Made by a program: the position numbers and the translations under genes
Notes under the pieces: generated by a model
The model's input: the letters and a program-made list of their open reading frames with translations, nothing else
Told to the model about the DNA's origin: nothing
The model's database searches: none
From: Verrucomicrobiota bacterium
GTDB lineage: Bacteria; Verrucomicrobiota; Verrucomicrobiia; Chthoniobacterales; SZAS-18
NCBI GenBank assembly: GCA_018240025.1
Contig: JAFEGM010000032.1
Span: 191,484 to 255,483 of the forward strand
Direction: 5' to 3'
Length of the DNA stretch: 64,000 bases
Part shown: positions 14,991-23,829 of the stretch, in pieces
How the letters are laid out: each line of letters begins with the position of its first letter
How positions within the stretch are numbered: the stretch's first letter is position 1

Positions 14991-16856
14991 GGTGAGGTCG
15001 AGGCGGAGGAGGATCTCGGCGTGGTCGGCGGAGGGAGGCGCGTCGGGCTGGGCGACGAAGCCGCGGTGTTCGAGCAGGCGCCGCATGGGGGCGTGGTCGG
15101 GGCGGATGCGAGCCTCGAGGGTGCGCAGACCGCGGGCGCGGGCGATCTCGATCAGTCGATCGCACAGACGTCCGCCGAGACCGCGCCGCCGGAGCGATTC
15201 GTCGGTCACGCAGTTGAGCTCGGCGCGATCGCCGTCGCGGTAGAAGCGGCCGACCGCCTGAATGACCTCGCGCGGTCCCTGACGGGTCAGCACGGCCAGC
15301 GCGAGATCGTGGGTCTGGTCGACGCCGACGAGCCGGTAGGCCTGCTCGGTGTCGAGCACCCGCTTCGCTCCACGCCAGCGCTGGCGCACGGTCGCCTCGT
15401 CGTGCCGGTAGAAGAACTCCTGCAGCCGGCGCTGGTCCGAGGGTTGCAGCGGGCGGAGGTAATACGTCGCGCCCTGCGCGCTGAAGCGCTCTACGTCCAG
15501 CTCGCCGTCTTGCGCGAACTCGGGGATCGGCCGCGGGGGCGCGGGCAGGGTTCGCGGCACGAGGTTGCGTTCGCGGGCACGCTCCAGCAGCTCGTCGCGG
15601 AACTTCGGATGCGCCACCTGGATCAACTCCAGCGCACGCTCGCGCACGCTGCGGCCGCGCAGGGTGGCGATGCCGTATTCCGTGACGACGTAGTGGACAT
15701 CTCCGCGGCTGGTGACCACACCCGCTCCGGGGGCGAGGTTGGCCGTGATGCGGGAAAGCTGCCCGCCCTTGGCCGTGGACTCGAGCGCGATGATGGGCCG
15801 GCCGCCCGGGCTCATGCCTGCGCCGCGGATGAAGTCGACCTGGCCACCGATGCCCGAGTAGAGCCGCGGGCCAATGGAATCGGCCACCACCTGGCCGGTC
15901 AGATCGACCTCGATCGCGCTGTTGATTGCGATTTGGCGCGGATTGCGCGCGATGACGAGCGGATCGTTGGTGTATTCGCTCGGCCGCATCTCGAGGTGCG
16001 GATTGCCGTTCGCGAAGTCGTAGAGCTCGCGGGTGCCGAGCAGGAACGAGGTGACGGATTTGCCGCGGTTCACGCCCTTGCGGCTGTTGTTCACGTTGCC
16101 GCGGCGGATGAGTTCGGCCAGGCCGTCGCCCAGCACCTCGGTGTGAATGCCGAGGTCGTTGCGCCCGGTGAGATTGCGCATGACGGCATCGGGGATGCGG
16201 CCGATGCCCGCCTGCAGACAGGCACCGTCATCGACCAGCAGCGAGCAGTAGTGCCCGATGCGCGCCGCCACGGCGGCATCGCCTTCCGCCAGCGCATGCT
16301 CGGGCAGGGCTGCGGGCGCTTCGAGGAAGGCGTCGATCTCGCTCACGTGCAGGAAGCACTCGCCCTGCGTGCGTGGCAGCAGCGGATTGACCTGCGCGAC
16401 GACGTAGCGCGCCGAGCGGACTGCGGCCAGGCCGATGTCGACCGAGACCCCGAGCGAGCAATAGCCGAGCTGGTCGGGCGGCGTGACCATGACGAAGGCC
16501 GTATCGATGGCCACCGTCCCGTCGCGGAAGAGCTTCGGGATCTCCGAAAGAAAGCAGGGCGTGAAATCGGCCTCGCCCCGATTGGCCGCGCCGCGCGAGT
16601 TCGCGCCGAGGAAGAACGAGTTCAGCCGCAGGTGCGGTCGGTAGCGCTCTTCCAGCCACGGAGCTTCGCCGAGGGTGAGAATGTGGACGACTTCGAGATC
16701 GTGGAATTGCTCCGCCACCGAGAGGAAGCTGGCGATCAGCGCCTGCGGACAGGCCGCGTGGGAGCCGAAGTAGAGTCGGTAGCCGTGGCGGATGAACTTG
16801 GGCCAGTCGGAAGGCTGCAGCGGAGTCAGCGGGAAGGAGGAAGCGGGAAGGCTCAA
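14976..16856 (-). CDS. Acetyl-CoA hydrolase/transferase fused to a GNAT domain
   Basis: About 626 residues. Residues 1-440 form an acetyl-CoA hydrolase/4-hydroxybutyrate CoA-transferase type protein, with AGIGRIPDAV, DLGIHTE (probable catalytic Glu) and GVNRGKSV. From about residue 455 a GNAT acetyltransferase domain follows, with the acetyl-CoA binding motif RRRGLGGRL. Transferase-GNAT fusions of this order are known in several phyla. The start is uncertain: the frame is open far upstream through the DUF1345 gene, and I place it at the TTG at 16856 because family homology begins shortly after (SDWPKF). It is 26 bp after the DUF1345 gene and probably co-transcribed. Its last codons lie in repeat A. 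Confidence 0.85.
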   Translation of the reverse strand: MSLPASSFPLTPLQPSDWPKFIRHGYRLYFGSHAACPQALIASFLSVAEQFHDLEVVHILTLGEAPWLEERYRPHLRLNSFFLGANSRGAANRGEADFTPCFLSEIPKLFRDGTVAIDTAFVMVTPPDQLGYCSLGVSVDIGLAAVRSARYVVAQVNPLLPRTQGECFLHVSEIDAFLEAPAALPEHALAEGDAAVAARIGHYCSLLVDDGACLQAGIGRIPDAVMRNLTGRNDLGIHTEVLGDGLAELIRRGNVNNSRKGVNRGKSVTSFLLGTRELYDFANGNPHLEMRPSEYTNDPLVIARNPRQIAINSAIEVDLTGQVVADSIGPRLYSGIGGQVDFIRGAGMSPGGRPIIALESTAKGGQLSRITANLAPGAGVVTSRGDVHYVVTEYGIATLRGRSVRERALELIQVAHPKFRDELLERARERNLVPRTLPAPPRPIPEFAQDGELDVERFSAQGATYYLRPLQPSDQRRLQEFFYRHDEATVRQRWRGAKRVLDTEQAYRLVGVDQTHDLALAVLTRQGPREVIQAVGRFYRDGDRAELNCVTDESLRRRGLGGRLCDRLIEIARARGLRTLEARIRPDHAPMRRLLEHRGFVAQPDAPPSADHAEILLRLDLTHGVR

Positions 16857-16882
16857 GGCAGAAGGTGAAGGGTGCGAACCGG

Positions 16883-17551
16883 CTAACCCAGGAGGCCGGA
16901 GATGAGGTTGATGGTCAGGGCGAGAATGATCGTGTTGTAGAAGAAGGCCAGCACCCCGTGCAACAGGACCAGGCGGCGCATCGGAGCTTTGGTCACGACG
17001 ACGTCGGAGACCTGGCAGGTCATGCCGATGACGAACGAGAAGTAGGCGAAATCGAGGAAGTCGGGCCGCTTCGTCTCCGGGAACTGCAGACCGCCCGCTT
17101 CCTTCCGCTCCGGTTCGTCCGGCTTGGCGTAGTAGGCGTGTGCGTAGTGAAAGGTGAAGACCGTGTGCATCAGGCTCCAGCTGAGGAAGATGGTGCCGAC
17201 GGTCAGGACGATGTGCGTGGCCAGCCGGCGGCCGTCGAGACCTTTGGCGCCGCCGAGGATCACCCCCACAGCGATCAGGCTGACCACCGTGGCGGTGATC
17301 ACGAAGGCGAAGATCACGCTGCGGTGCGAATCCTCCAGCCGGGCGTTGCGCACGGCTTCCTGGGCGCGGGCTCGCAGGAGCTTGAACCAGGCCAGACCCA
17401 GCAGGGCGGCCGCGAAGGCGTTCCAGGCCACGATGACCTGCAGGGCGGGCCGCCAGGTCGTGAGCGTGACGGTGGCCAGAGCGGCGACTCCGCTGGCCGC
17501 ACCGGCGAGCAGAAGACGATGGTGGGAATCGAGCGTGTGCAGGCGAGTCAC
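16883..17551 (-). CDS. DUF1345 family integral membrane protein
   Basis: 222 residues with about five hydrophobic helices. The C-terminal half has the family hallmarks: SLMHTVFTFHYAHAYY, then DFLDFAYFSFVIGMTCQVSD, and a final helix ending ISGLLG. Molecular function of DUF1345 proteins is not established. The start is placed at GTG 17551, which gives the usual family length; no clear ribosome binding site was seen. It is upstream of the CoA-transferase-GNAT gene by 26 bp. Confidence 0.8.
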   Translation of the reverse strand: MTRLHTLDSHHRLLLAGAASGVAALATVTLTTWRPALQVIVAWNAFAAALLGLAWFKLLRARAQEAVRNARLEDSHRSVIFAFVITATVVSLIAVGVILGGAKGLDGRRLATHIVLTVGTIFLSWSLMHTVFTFHYAHAYYAKPDEPERKEAGGLQFPETKRPDFLDFAYFSFVIGMTCQVSDVVVTKAPMRRLVLLHGVLAFFYNTIILALTINLISGLLG

Positions 17552-17710
17552 GGAGGCGAGGCAGCGGCGAGGACGCGCACGGCAATATGGCGCGGCGGAG
17601 TCGTCGGGCGAGCGAGATCGACCCCGTCCGCGGATTCGAGGCGCGGCGTGCCCGCGGCGACACGCAATTTTGGCATTTCGACAAACCCATGGGGGCATCC
17701 AGTCTGCGCC

Positions 17711-20149
17711 ATGAGCACCGGACGTTTTCGTTGGCTGGTGGCTTTGGCTGCCGGATTCGCTTTCCAAGGGACGCTGTGGGCAGACCTGCCTGCGGCCTTC
17801 ACGTTTCGCGCGAGCGAACGAAGTCCAGCGCGTCCGAAGGGCGGACTGGATGCCCGGCCGATCACGCTGGCCCGCGGCTTGGCCGAGGTCGCGCCTGGCA
17901 CGCGCCTGGCTTGTCCGCTGGAGCCGGCTGCGGCCGCGCCGGCGACGATGATCGTGCGTTCCGTCAGCTCGGGCCGACCGGGCTCGCGGCTGCTCGAAGG
18001 GGAGTTCGAAGGCCTGCCGCGCTCGCACGCCCTTCTGGTGGAGCGCGAGGGCGTCTGGGCCGGCGAGTTCTGGCTCGATCCGCACCGTCGTTGGAGCGTG
18101 CAGGGCGAGGCGGCCGGGGAGGGGAAGGCCACGCTGGTGCAGGTCGATGTGCACGCGCCGCTGGCCTGCGCGCATTGCCAAAGCTCCCCGTCCGCCGGGG
18201 GACGAGCAGCCGCGCCGACGCCCGCGCTGGCGCTGCCGCCCGGAGGTCCCATCGGCGCGCAGGTGGGCGCGCCGCCGCTCGAGTACGATCTGCTTTACGT
18301 TTACACGCGACTGGCTCGCGAAGGCGCCGGCAGCGTGGCGGCCATCGAGGCCATCATCGATGCAGCCGTGGCGCGGGTGAATCTCTCGTATCGGCAATCG
18401 GGCATTGCGCTCCGGGCCCGACTGGTGGGGACCATGGAGTACGATCTCGCCGAGACGACGGACATCTTTGGGGATCAGCGCCGCCTGCGCGCCGCCCCGG
18501 AGGTGCGGGCGCGGCGCGACGAACTCCAGGCCGATCTCGTGACCGCCGCGGTGGCGGTGCAGCCGGGAGCCGGACCGTTCATCGGTGCGAGCGATCTCAT
18601 GCCCAGCTATGTCCTGAACTGGGGTCGCGAGGCTGGCTACTCCATCTGCGACTACCAGGCACTGCGCGTCAGTCCCGGCTTTGTCGGCCACGAGCTGGGT
18701 CACTCCATGGGCTGCGATCACGAGCTGGCCTTCGCAGGCCTGACGCCGCTGCGTCCGGATGCGCGCGCCTGGAACTTCCGGGGCCGCGACGGACGCGAGT
18801 ATTGTACGGTGCTCGCTCGCGGCGGTGCTCCCACCTATCTCTACGCGGATCCAGCGCTCTACTTCGAAGAGAGCGCCACCGGATCCTACGGCACCGCGAA
18901 CAACGCGGCGGTGATCCGCTCGACCGCGCCGTTCTTCACGCGCTATCGGCCGCTGCCGCCGAGAGCGCAGATCTCGGCCGCCGTGCTCTCCGGCGAGGCT
19001 TCGTTTTCCGCGGGGACAGTGGCGGAGATCGAGCTGCGCCGCACGGGTGGCGTGCGGGAACTACCCATCGAGTTGTATCTGCTCTTCGACCGCGGCACGC
19101 CCGGGATCGAGTACCAGCTGGAAGGCGTCGATTACCCCCGCCCGCCATCGGCCCGCCTGGTCATTCCGGCCGGCGCCGAATTCGCGCGCCTCCGCGTTCT
19201 GCCGCGGGGCGTTGTGGTCGCGCAGGCGAGCGTTCCGCCGCCGCAGCTGACGGTCAGAGTCCAGCTGCTCGATTCGACCGAGTACGATTACGAGGCCACC
19301 GAGCTGAACGCGGCCTTTACGATCCGCGATCGCGGGCCGCTCTTGAATCTCGACCCGACGCCGCGCTCGGCGCTGATCAACGTCTCGACGCGGCTGCAGG
19401 TCGAGACCGGCACCGGCGTGGCCATCGCCGGCTTCGTCCTCAGCGGCGACGCCCCCAAGCGTTGTCTGGTGCGCGCGCTCGGTCCGTCGCTGACCGCGGC
19501 GGGGGTGAATGGCGCGCTGGCCGATCCGCAGCTTGAGTTACGCGACAGCGACGGGCAGCTGGTGGCGCAGAACGACGCCTGGGCCGACGATGCGGCCGCT
19601 TCCGAGGTGCGCGCGGCCGGTCTGGCTCCGGGCGACGCGCTCGAAGGCGCGCTGCTGCGCACGCTCGCGCCGGGGGCCTACACGGCTGTGGTGCGTGGTG
19701 CCGCGGCCGGCACCGGGGTGGCTCTCGTCGAAGTGTACGATCTTGCGCCCGCGCCCACGGCCCGGCCGGTCAACGTCTCGACCCGCGGCAGCGTCGGCAC
19801 GGGCGAACGCGTCCTCATCGGCGGCTTCGTGCTGCAGGGCGATCGTCCGCGCCGGGTCATCGTCCGCGCGCTCGGGCCGAGTCTGGCGGCCTTCGGCGTG
19901 AACGGCGCGCTGAACGATCCGGTGCTGGAGCTGCGCGATGCGCTCGGCAATCTCGCGGCCAGCAACGACGACTGGCAGCAGAGTCAGGCGGTCGAGATTC
20001 GCGCCAGCGGCTTCGCTCCGACCCGCAACGCGGAGGCGGCCCTGATTCGCACGCTCGCCCCGGGCCTCTACACCGCCATCGTGCGTGGCAAGTCCGAGAC
20101 CACCGGAGTCGGCCTCGTCGAGGTATACGATCTCGACCCGCATTCGTAG
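17711..20149 (+). CDS. Secreted zinc metalloprotease with twin C-terminal modules
   Basis: 812 residues with a signal peptide (WLVALAAGFAFQGTLWA). The catalytic zinc motif HELGHSMGCDHE is at residues 327-338, the HExxHxxGxxH form of reprolysin-like metzincins. The Met-turn expected after it appears as YCTVLARGG, so the usual Met seems replaced by Leu. A Calx-beta-like stretch follows at about 430-540. The C-terminus carries two copies of a ~125-residue module (555-680 and 686-809), each starting NVSTR and ending near VEVYDL, with RALGPSL inside. The same pair ends the proteins at 30957-32855 and 59179-60828. It is probably an extracellular or surface protease. Confidence 0.87.
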   Translation: MSTGRFRWLVALAAGFAFQGTLWADLPAAFTFRASERSPARPKGGLDARPITLARGLAEVAPGTRLACPLEPAAAAPATMIVRSVSSGRPGSRLLEGEFEGLPRSHALLVEREGVWAGEFWLDPHRRWSVQGEAAGEGKATLVQVDVHAPLACAHCQSSPSAGGRAAAPTPALALPPGGPIGAQVGAPPLEYDLLYVYTRLAREGAGSVAAIEAIIDAAVARVNLSYRQSGIALRARLVGTMEYDLAETTDIFGDQRRLRAAPEVRARRDELQADLVTAAVAVQPGAGPFIGASDLMPSYVLNWGREAGYSICDYQALRVSPGFVGHELGHSMGCDHELAFAGLTPLRPDARAWNFRGRDGREYCTVLARGGAPTYLYADPALYFEESATGSYGTANNAAVIRSTAPFFTRYRPLPPRAQISAAVLSGEASFSAGTVAEIELRRTGGVRELPIELYLLFDRGTPGIEYQLEGVDYPRPPSARLVIPAGAEFARLRVLPRGVVVAQASVPPPQLTVRVQLLDSTEYDYEATELNAAFTIRDRGPLLNLDPTPRSALINVSTRLQVETGTGVAIAGFVLSGDAPKRCLVRALGPSLTAAGVNGALADPQLELRDSDGQLVAQNDAWADDAAASEVRAAGLAPGDALEGALLRTLAPGAYTAVVRGAAAGTGVALVEVYDLAPAPTARPVNVSTRGSVGTGERVLIGGFVLQGDRPRRVIVRALGPSLAAFGVNGALNDPVLELRDALGNLAASNDDWQQSQAVEIRASGFAPTRNAEAALIRTLAPGLYTAIVRGKSETTGVGLVEVYDLDPHS

Positions 20150-20206
20150 CCGAACGGCGTCGCGCCGGCCGACGTAGAATCTGCTGGTTCGTCCGCCGAC
20201 ATTTGC

Positions 20207-20956
20207 TTGGCTACGCCCGTGCGAATCGAGCTGAAGCATGTGTACAAAAACTACGGTGCGGTGGACGCCCTGCGCGACGTGAACCTCGACCTGCGGACGG
20301 GCGCTGTGCACGCGGTCATCGGCCTGAACGGCGCCGGCAAGACGACCCTGCTCCAGGTGATCGCCGGTCTCCGCGGTCTCGAGCAGGGCGAGGTTTGGCT
20401 GGCGGGCGAGCGCTTTCAGCGCGGCCGGCTCGATCTGCGGCGTCGCTTCGGGTATCTGCCGGACGTGCCGCTCGCCTTCGCCGAGCACACGGTGTTGGAG
20501 CAATGCGCCTATGTCGTGCGCAGCTACGGCCGCGAGGCCGACGACGCGCGCCTCGATCGAGTGGTGGCGTTGCTGGAGGAGTTCGATCTGCTCGGCCTCG
20601 CGCGGCGGAGGATGTCCGAACTGTCGCGCGGCCAGCTCTACAAGCTTTCGCTCGCCGCGCTGCTGGCCTGCGACTGCGAGCTGCTGCTCCTGGACGAACC
20701 GTTCGCCTCCGGGGCCGATGCCCGCGGTCTGGCGGCCCTGAAGCGGCACGCGCTGGCGCTGGCCGCCCGGGGCGGCAGCGTGGTGTTCACGACGCAGATC
20801 GTCGAGACTCTGCCGGAGTTCGCGCAGCACGTCGTCGTTCTGGATCAGGGTGCCGTGCGACACAGCGGGCCGCTGGCCGAGCTGAGCGTGGACGGCCGGG
20901 TCGGAGCTGCCGCGCTGGAGCTCATGGTCGGAGCCAGTGGCAGTTCCGCGCCATGA
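20207..20956 (+). CDS. ABC transporter ATP-binding protein
   Basis: 249 residues. Walker A is GLNGAGKTT at 39-47, the signature is LSRGQLYKLS and Walker B is LLLLDEPF. At the switch position the usual His is Gln (FTTQIVETL), as also found in DrrA-type exporters. The gene overlaps the permease gene by 4 bp (ATGA), so the two are translationally coupled and form one exporter, substrate unknown. Start is TTG 20207 or GTG 20219; neither has a clear ribosome binding site, and the second would remove only four residues. Confidence 0.9.
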   Translation: MATPVRIELKHVYKNYGAVDALRDVNLDLRTGAVHAVIGLNGAGKTTLLQVIAGLRGLEQGEVWLAGERFQRGRLDLRRRFGYLPDVPLAFAEHTVLEQCAYVVRSYGREADDARLDRVVALLEEFDLLGLARRRMSELSRGQLYKLSLAALLACDCELLLLDEPFASGADARGLAALKRHALALAARGGSVVFTTQIVETLPEFAQHVVVLDQGAVRHSGPLAELSVDGRVGAAALELMVGASGSSAP

Positions 20957-22701
20957 GACTGTTCGATCCGACCGTCGTCCGCGCCTTGCGTCGCAAGGTG
21001 CAGGCGCGCCTCGCCGCCCAGCCCGGAGCCGCGGTGGACCGGCCTCCGCGCTCGCAGGAGAGGCGCGTCTCTTCGAAAAGACTGGCCTTGTTGCAGCTGA
21101 TCGGGTTTCCCGTCGGGACAGCCCTGTACGCGTACTTCGGCGCCGCGCAGCCGGCGTGGAAGGAGCTCTTCCTTTTTGCATTCGTAGGCCAGCTGACGGC
21201 TCTCCATCTGACCCGGGGCGCGGTGGAGACCTTGGCCCTGCGCCGACGTGATGATGTTCTACGGCAGCACCCTTGGTCATCGGAGCGGGTCTTCCACGGG
21301 CATTGGCAGTTCGACCGCTGGATCGTCGTGGCGCTGCCGCTCGCTCTGGCGGCTTATTGGATCGTGCGGCCGGAGGTGCTGCCAGGCGGGTTGAAGCTTA
21401 TCTTCGTGCTTCTGGCCGTCGCGCTTGGCGCTCCCGCCATGTTCGGATTCGTTCTGCTGCTCGTGTCTTTCACCGCGCCGACGCTTCGCCCCGACGGCGT
21501 GCGAGTGAGATTCGGCAATGCCATCTGGTGGATCGCCATTCTGAGCGGGTGGACGGTGTCCAGTGTTTTCAACGCGGCGACGGATGCGCCGTCTCCACCG
21601 CTCATCGTGCAAGTGGTTGCGAGCTTCTCTCCGGCTGGCTGGGTCGGTGCGGGTTCGCTGAGCGCCGTGCACGGCGAGTTCGCCCAGGCGGCGATCTGGC
21701 TGGCGCCGGCGCTCGTCTGCGCCGCGTTGGCTCCGCTCCTATACACCCGACTGCGGGCTCGATACGATCTTTGGCTGAAGGATGTGCCGGCCCCTTCGCA
21801 TGACGCGTTGATGGCCCAGCCGTTTAACTTGTTGGCGTGGCCGAACTCGACCCCGCCCGCAGTGCTGGAGGCCACTCCCGCTGCGGTCGCTTCCGGGGAG
21901 CACCCCGCGCTGCGTTGGCCGGAACGAGCCGACTGGACGCGCCGCGGTTGGCTCGAGGCGCTGATCGCACGTCGCCTCACGGCGCGGGAGATCGAGCTCG
22001 TTGCACTCTCGCACTTGCCGGGGACCCCCGACTGGTCACGGAGTTGGTCTCGCGGCTGGCTGTGGGTCGCCTTGGGTCTGCTGATCGTCGCATCGGTTCC
22101 TCGTCGGCCCGGCCTGGCTTTGCTGGTTGGCGGTGGGGTAGCGATGGCGCTAGTCCTGCCCCTGCTGCTCGGCCGCTGGTACGGCCGGCCTCCCGTCATC
22201 GGTCAGGGTCAGATTCGACTCCTCGACACGCTGCCTTTCGATTCCGTCGAACTGGCCACGATCTACACGAAAACGCATCTGCTCCGCTTTCTGGCGCTGC
22301 TGCCGCAGCTTGTGATCTTCACGGCAGGTCACGAACTGGTGAGCCGTTTCTTCCTCACGCACGGCTGGTCTGAAGCGCTGATGCTGGGGACGGGCTTGGG
22401 GGTGAGCTTTGGCCTCGGCGTGGCCGCGCAGCTGCCACTGGCCGCGCATGGGCTGTTCCTGTGGCGCGAAGAACGAATGGTGGGCTGTCTGCCGGCGGTC
22501 GCGCTGGTCTCGCTCGTGTTCTCGGCGCTGGTCCTCTTCGCCTTCCCGATGCTGGTCGTTCCCGTGCGCGCCGGTTGGGTGGTCTTACCCATCCTCCTGT
22601 CCTGTGCGCTGCAGTGGAGCACGGTGGTTTGGCTGCGCTCGCATTGGTGGCGCGGCCGCGGCGACCTGATCGGGTCACCGCCGAGGGAGATCACAGGCTG
22701 A
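20953..22701 (+). CDS. ABC transporter permease, multi-pass membrane protein
   Basis: 582 residues with roughly ten to twelve hydrophobic helices in two halves separated by a soluble linker at about 275-360 (rich in Pro, Trp and Arg). No Pfam-type signature was recognised with confidence. The assignment as permease rests on the 4-bp overlap with the ATPase gene and the membrane topology. A G-rich tandem repeat begins three bases after its stop codon. Confidence 0.8.
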   Translation: MRLFDPTVVRALRRKVQARLAAQPGAAVDRPPRSQERRVSSKRLALLQLIGFPVGTALYAYFGAAQPAWKELFLFAFVGQLTALHLTRGAVETLALRRRDDVLRQHPWSSERVFHGHWQFDRWIVVALPLALAAYWIVRPEVLPGGLKLIFVLLAVALGAPAMFGFVLLLVSFTAPTLRPDGVRVRFGNAIWWIAILSGWTVSSVFNAATDAPSPPLIVQVVASFSPAGWVGAGSLSAVHGEFAQAAIWLAPALVCAALAPLLYTRLRARYDLWLKDVPAPSHDALMAQPFNLLAWPNSTPPAVLEATPAAVASGEHPALRWPERADWTRRGWLEALIARRLTAREIELVALSHLPGTPDWSRSWSRGWLWVALGLLIVASVPRRPGLALLVGGGVAMALVLPLLLGRWYGRPPVIGQGQIRLLDTLPFDSVELATIYTKTHLLRFLALLPQLVIFTAGHELVSRFFLTHGWSEALMLGTGLGVSFGLGVAAQLPLAAHGLFLWREERMVGCLPAVALVSLVFSALVLFAFPMLVVPVRAGWVVLPILLSCALQWSTVVWLRSHWWRGRGDLIGSPPREITG

Positions 22702-22704
22702 AGA

Positions 22705-22742
22705 GGGGTGACGGGGTGACGGGTGACGGGGTGAGGGGGTGG
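22705..22742 (+). repeat. G-rich tandem repeat, possible G-quadruplex
   Basis: Units of GGGGTGAC repeat with G-runs of 4, 4, 3, 4 and 5 separated by 3-4 bases, starting directly after the permease stop codon on the coding strand. Five G-runs satisfy the usual G-quadruplex pattern. A reverse-complement version is at 23664-23740. Confidence 0.75.
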
Positions 22743-22935
22743 TCGCGGTACGGATGATGTTGATGCAACCTTGCGCTGGCGCGGGCAGAGTGAGGATCCG
22801 CAGAGAGTTGGCCAGGCACATTCTCACGCGGCGCTCTCCTCGATCCGTCGTTGGCGGCAAGCTGAGCCTCGCTCTTTGCACGGTACCCCGCGGGCGAGCG
22901 GGTAGCCGACCCCCACGCGCGAGCTAGGCTGCGGC

Positions 22936-23517
22936 GTGAACGAGCGAGTCCAGCGCTGGCGTTGGCCCACCTTCCTGCTGCTGGGTGCCACGGGGGTCGT
23001 GTGCTGGCTCGGCTTCATGATCGTGCACGAAATCGGGCACGTGCTGGTGGCGCGGTGTACTGGCGGGCGCTTGAATGCGCTGGCGTTGCATCCGCTCGAG
23101 ATCTCCTGGTCGGCGTTCTCGCCCAATCCCCGCCCTCTGCTGGTGGCCTGGGGCGGGCCAATGCTGGGCTCCCTGCTGCCCCTGGCCGGATGGGGGCTGG
23201 CGGAAGTCGCAGGTCTTGGCCGCGCCTACTTGCTGCGGGCGTTCGCCGGCTTCTGTCTGCTCGCGAATGGCGCCTATCTGCTGGTCGACGCGTTCGAGCG
23301 CTCGGGCGATGGGGGCGCGCTGCTCCGGCATGGCGCCGCGCTCTGGCAAATGCTGCTGTTTGGCGCGGTGACCCTGCCGATGGGCGCCTGGCTCTGGCGG
23401 GGGCTGAGTCCGCGCTTTGGACTCGCGCGCGGCACGGAGGCAAACCGGCGCGACGGCTGGACCATGCTGGTGCTGGCGGCGGTGATCGTCGCGCTGGAGC
23501 TCTGGCGGGCGGAGTGA
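22936..23517 (+). CDS. M50-like membrane metalloprotease
   Basis: 193 residues with about five transmembrane helices. The zinc motif HEIGH (31-35) lies inside the first hydrophobic helix, as in site-2 proteases, and a later NGAYLLVD segment supplies the expected third ligand Asp. The protein is short for the family and lacks PDZ or CBS domains. Start is GTG 22936. The preceding 230 bp hold the G-rich repeat and nothing else recognisable. Substrate unknown. Confidence 0.82.
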   Translation: MNERVQRWRWPTFLLLGATGVVCWLGFMIVHEIGHVLVARCTGGRLNALALHPLEISWSAFSPNPRPLLVAWGGPMLGSLLPLAGWGLAEVAGLGRAYLLRAFAGFCLLANGAYLLVDAFERSGDGGALLRHGAALWQMLLFGAVTLPMGAWLWRGLSPRFGLARGTEANRRDGWTMLVLAAVIVALELWRAE

Positions 23518-23599
23518 AGCCCCGGCCGGGGATGCGCGGTCAGACCTCGCGCGAAGCCGCGACGGCGCTTCGGCGTTCGTCGGGCATCGGCAGGGACGT

Positions 23600-23740
23600 G
23601 GGCGAACGCTATGTCTCCTCCCCACTCGCGGACGCGTCGGAGCGCATCCCTACCCGACGACTGCACCCCGTCACCCCGTCACCCCGTCACCCCGTCACCC
23701 CGTCACCCCGTCACCCCCTCACCCCCTCACCCCCTCACCC
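23600..23740. repeat. Repeat B single copy followed by nonamer tandem repeat
   Basis: This is the content of the 23518-23829 gap. A single copy of repeat B (CGCGGACGCGTCGGAGCGCAT then CCCTACC) ends near 23653. From 23664 to 23740 there are about eight and a half units of CACCCCGTC, the last three changed to CACCCCCTC; its complement is G-rich and matches 22705-22742. A fragment of the repeat A end (ACCTTCGCGTGAACC) follows at about 23761. No gene seen. Confidence 0.75.
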
Positions 23741-23829
23741 TCCGCGACTTCGCCCCCTTCGCACCTTCGCGTGAACCCCGCGAAAAAACTCAGTAAGGAT
23801 TCCTCCGCGAAGGGAAAGAGGGGAAACAA

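Noticed and set aside
16857..17690. N-terminal extension of the CoA-transferase-GNAT frame up to 17690
   Set aside because: The extension is a shadow of the DUF1345 gene and has no family similarity.
16865..17710. Extension of the metalloprotease frame upstream to 16865
   Set aside because: It overlaps DUF1345 on the other strand and lies before a clear signal peptide at 17711.
20207..20956. Gln in place of the switch His of the ABC ATPase as a novelty
   Set aside because: The same TTQ replacement is common in DrrA-type exporters, so it is a family trait.
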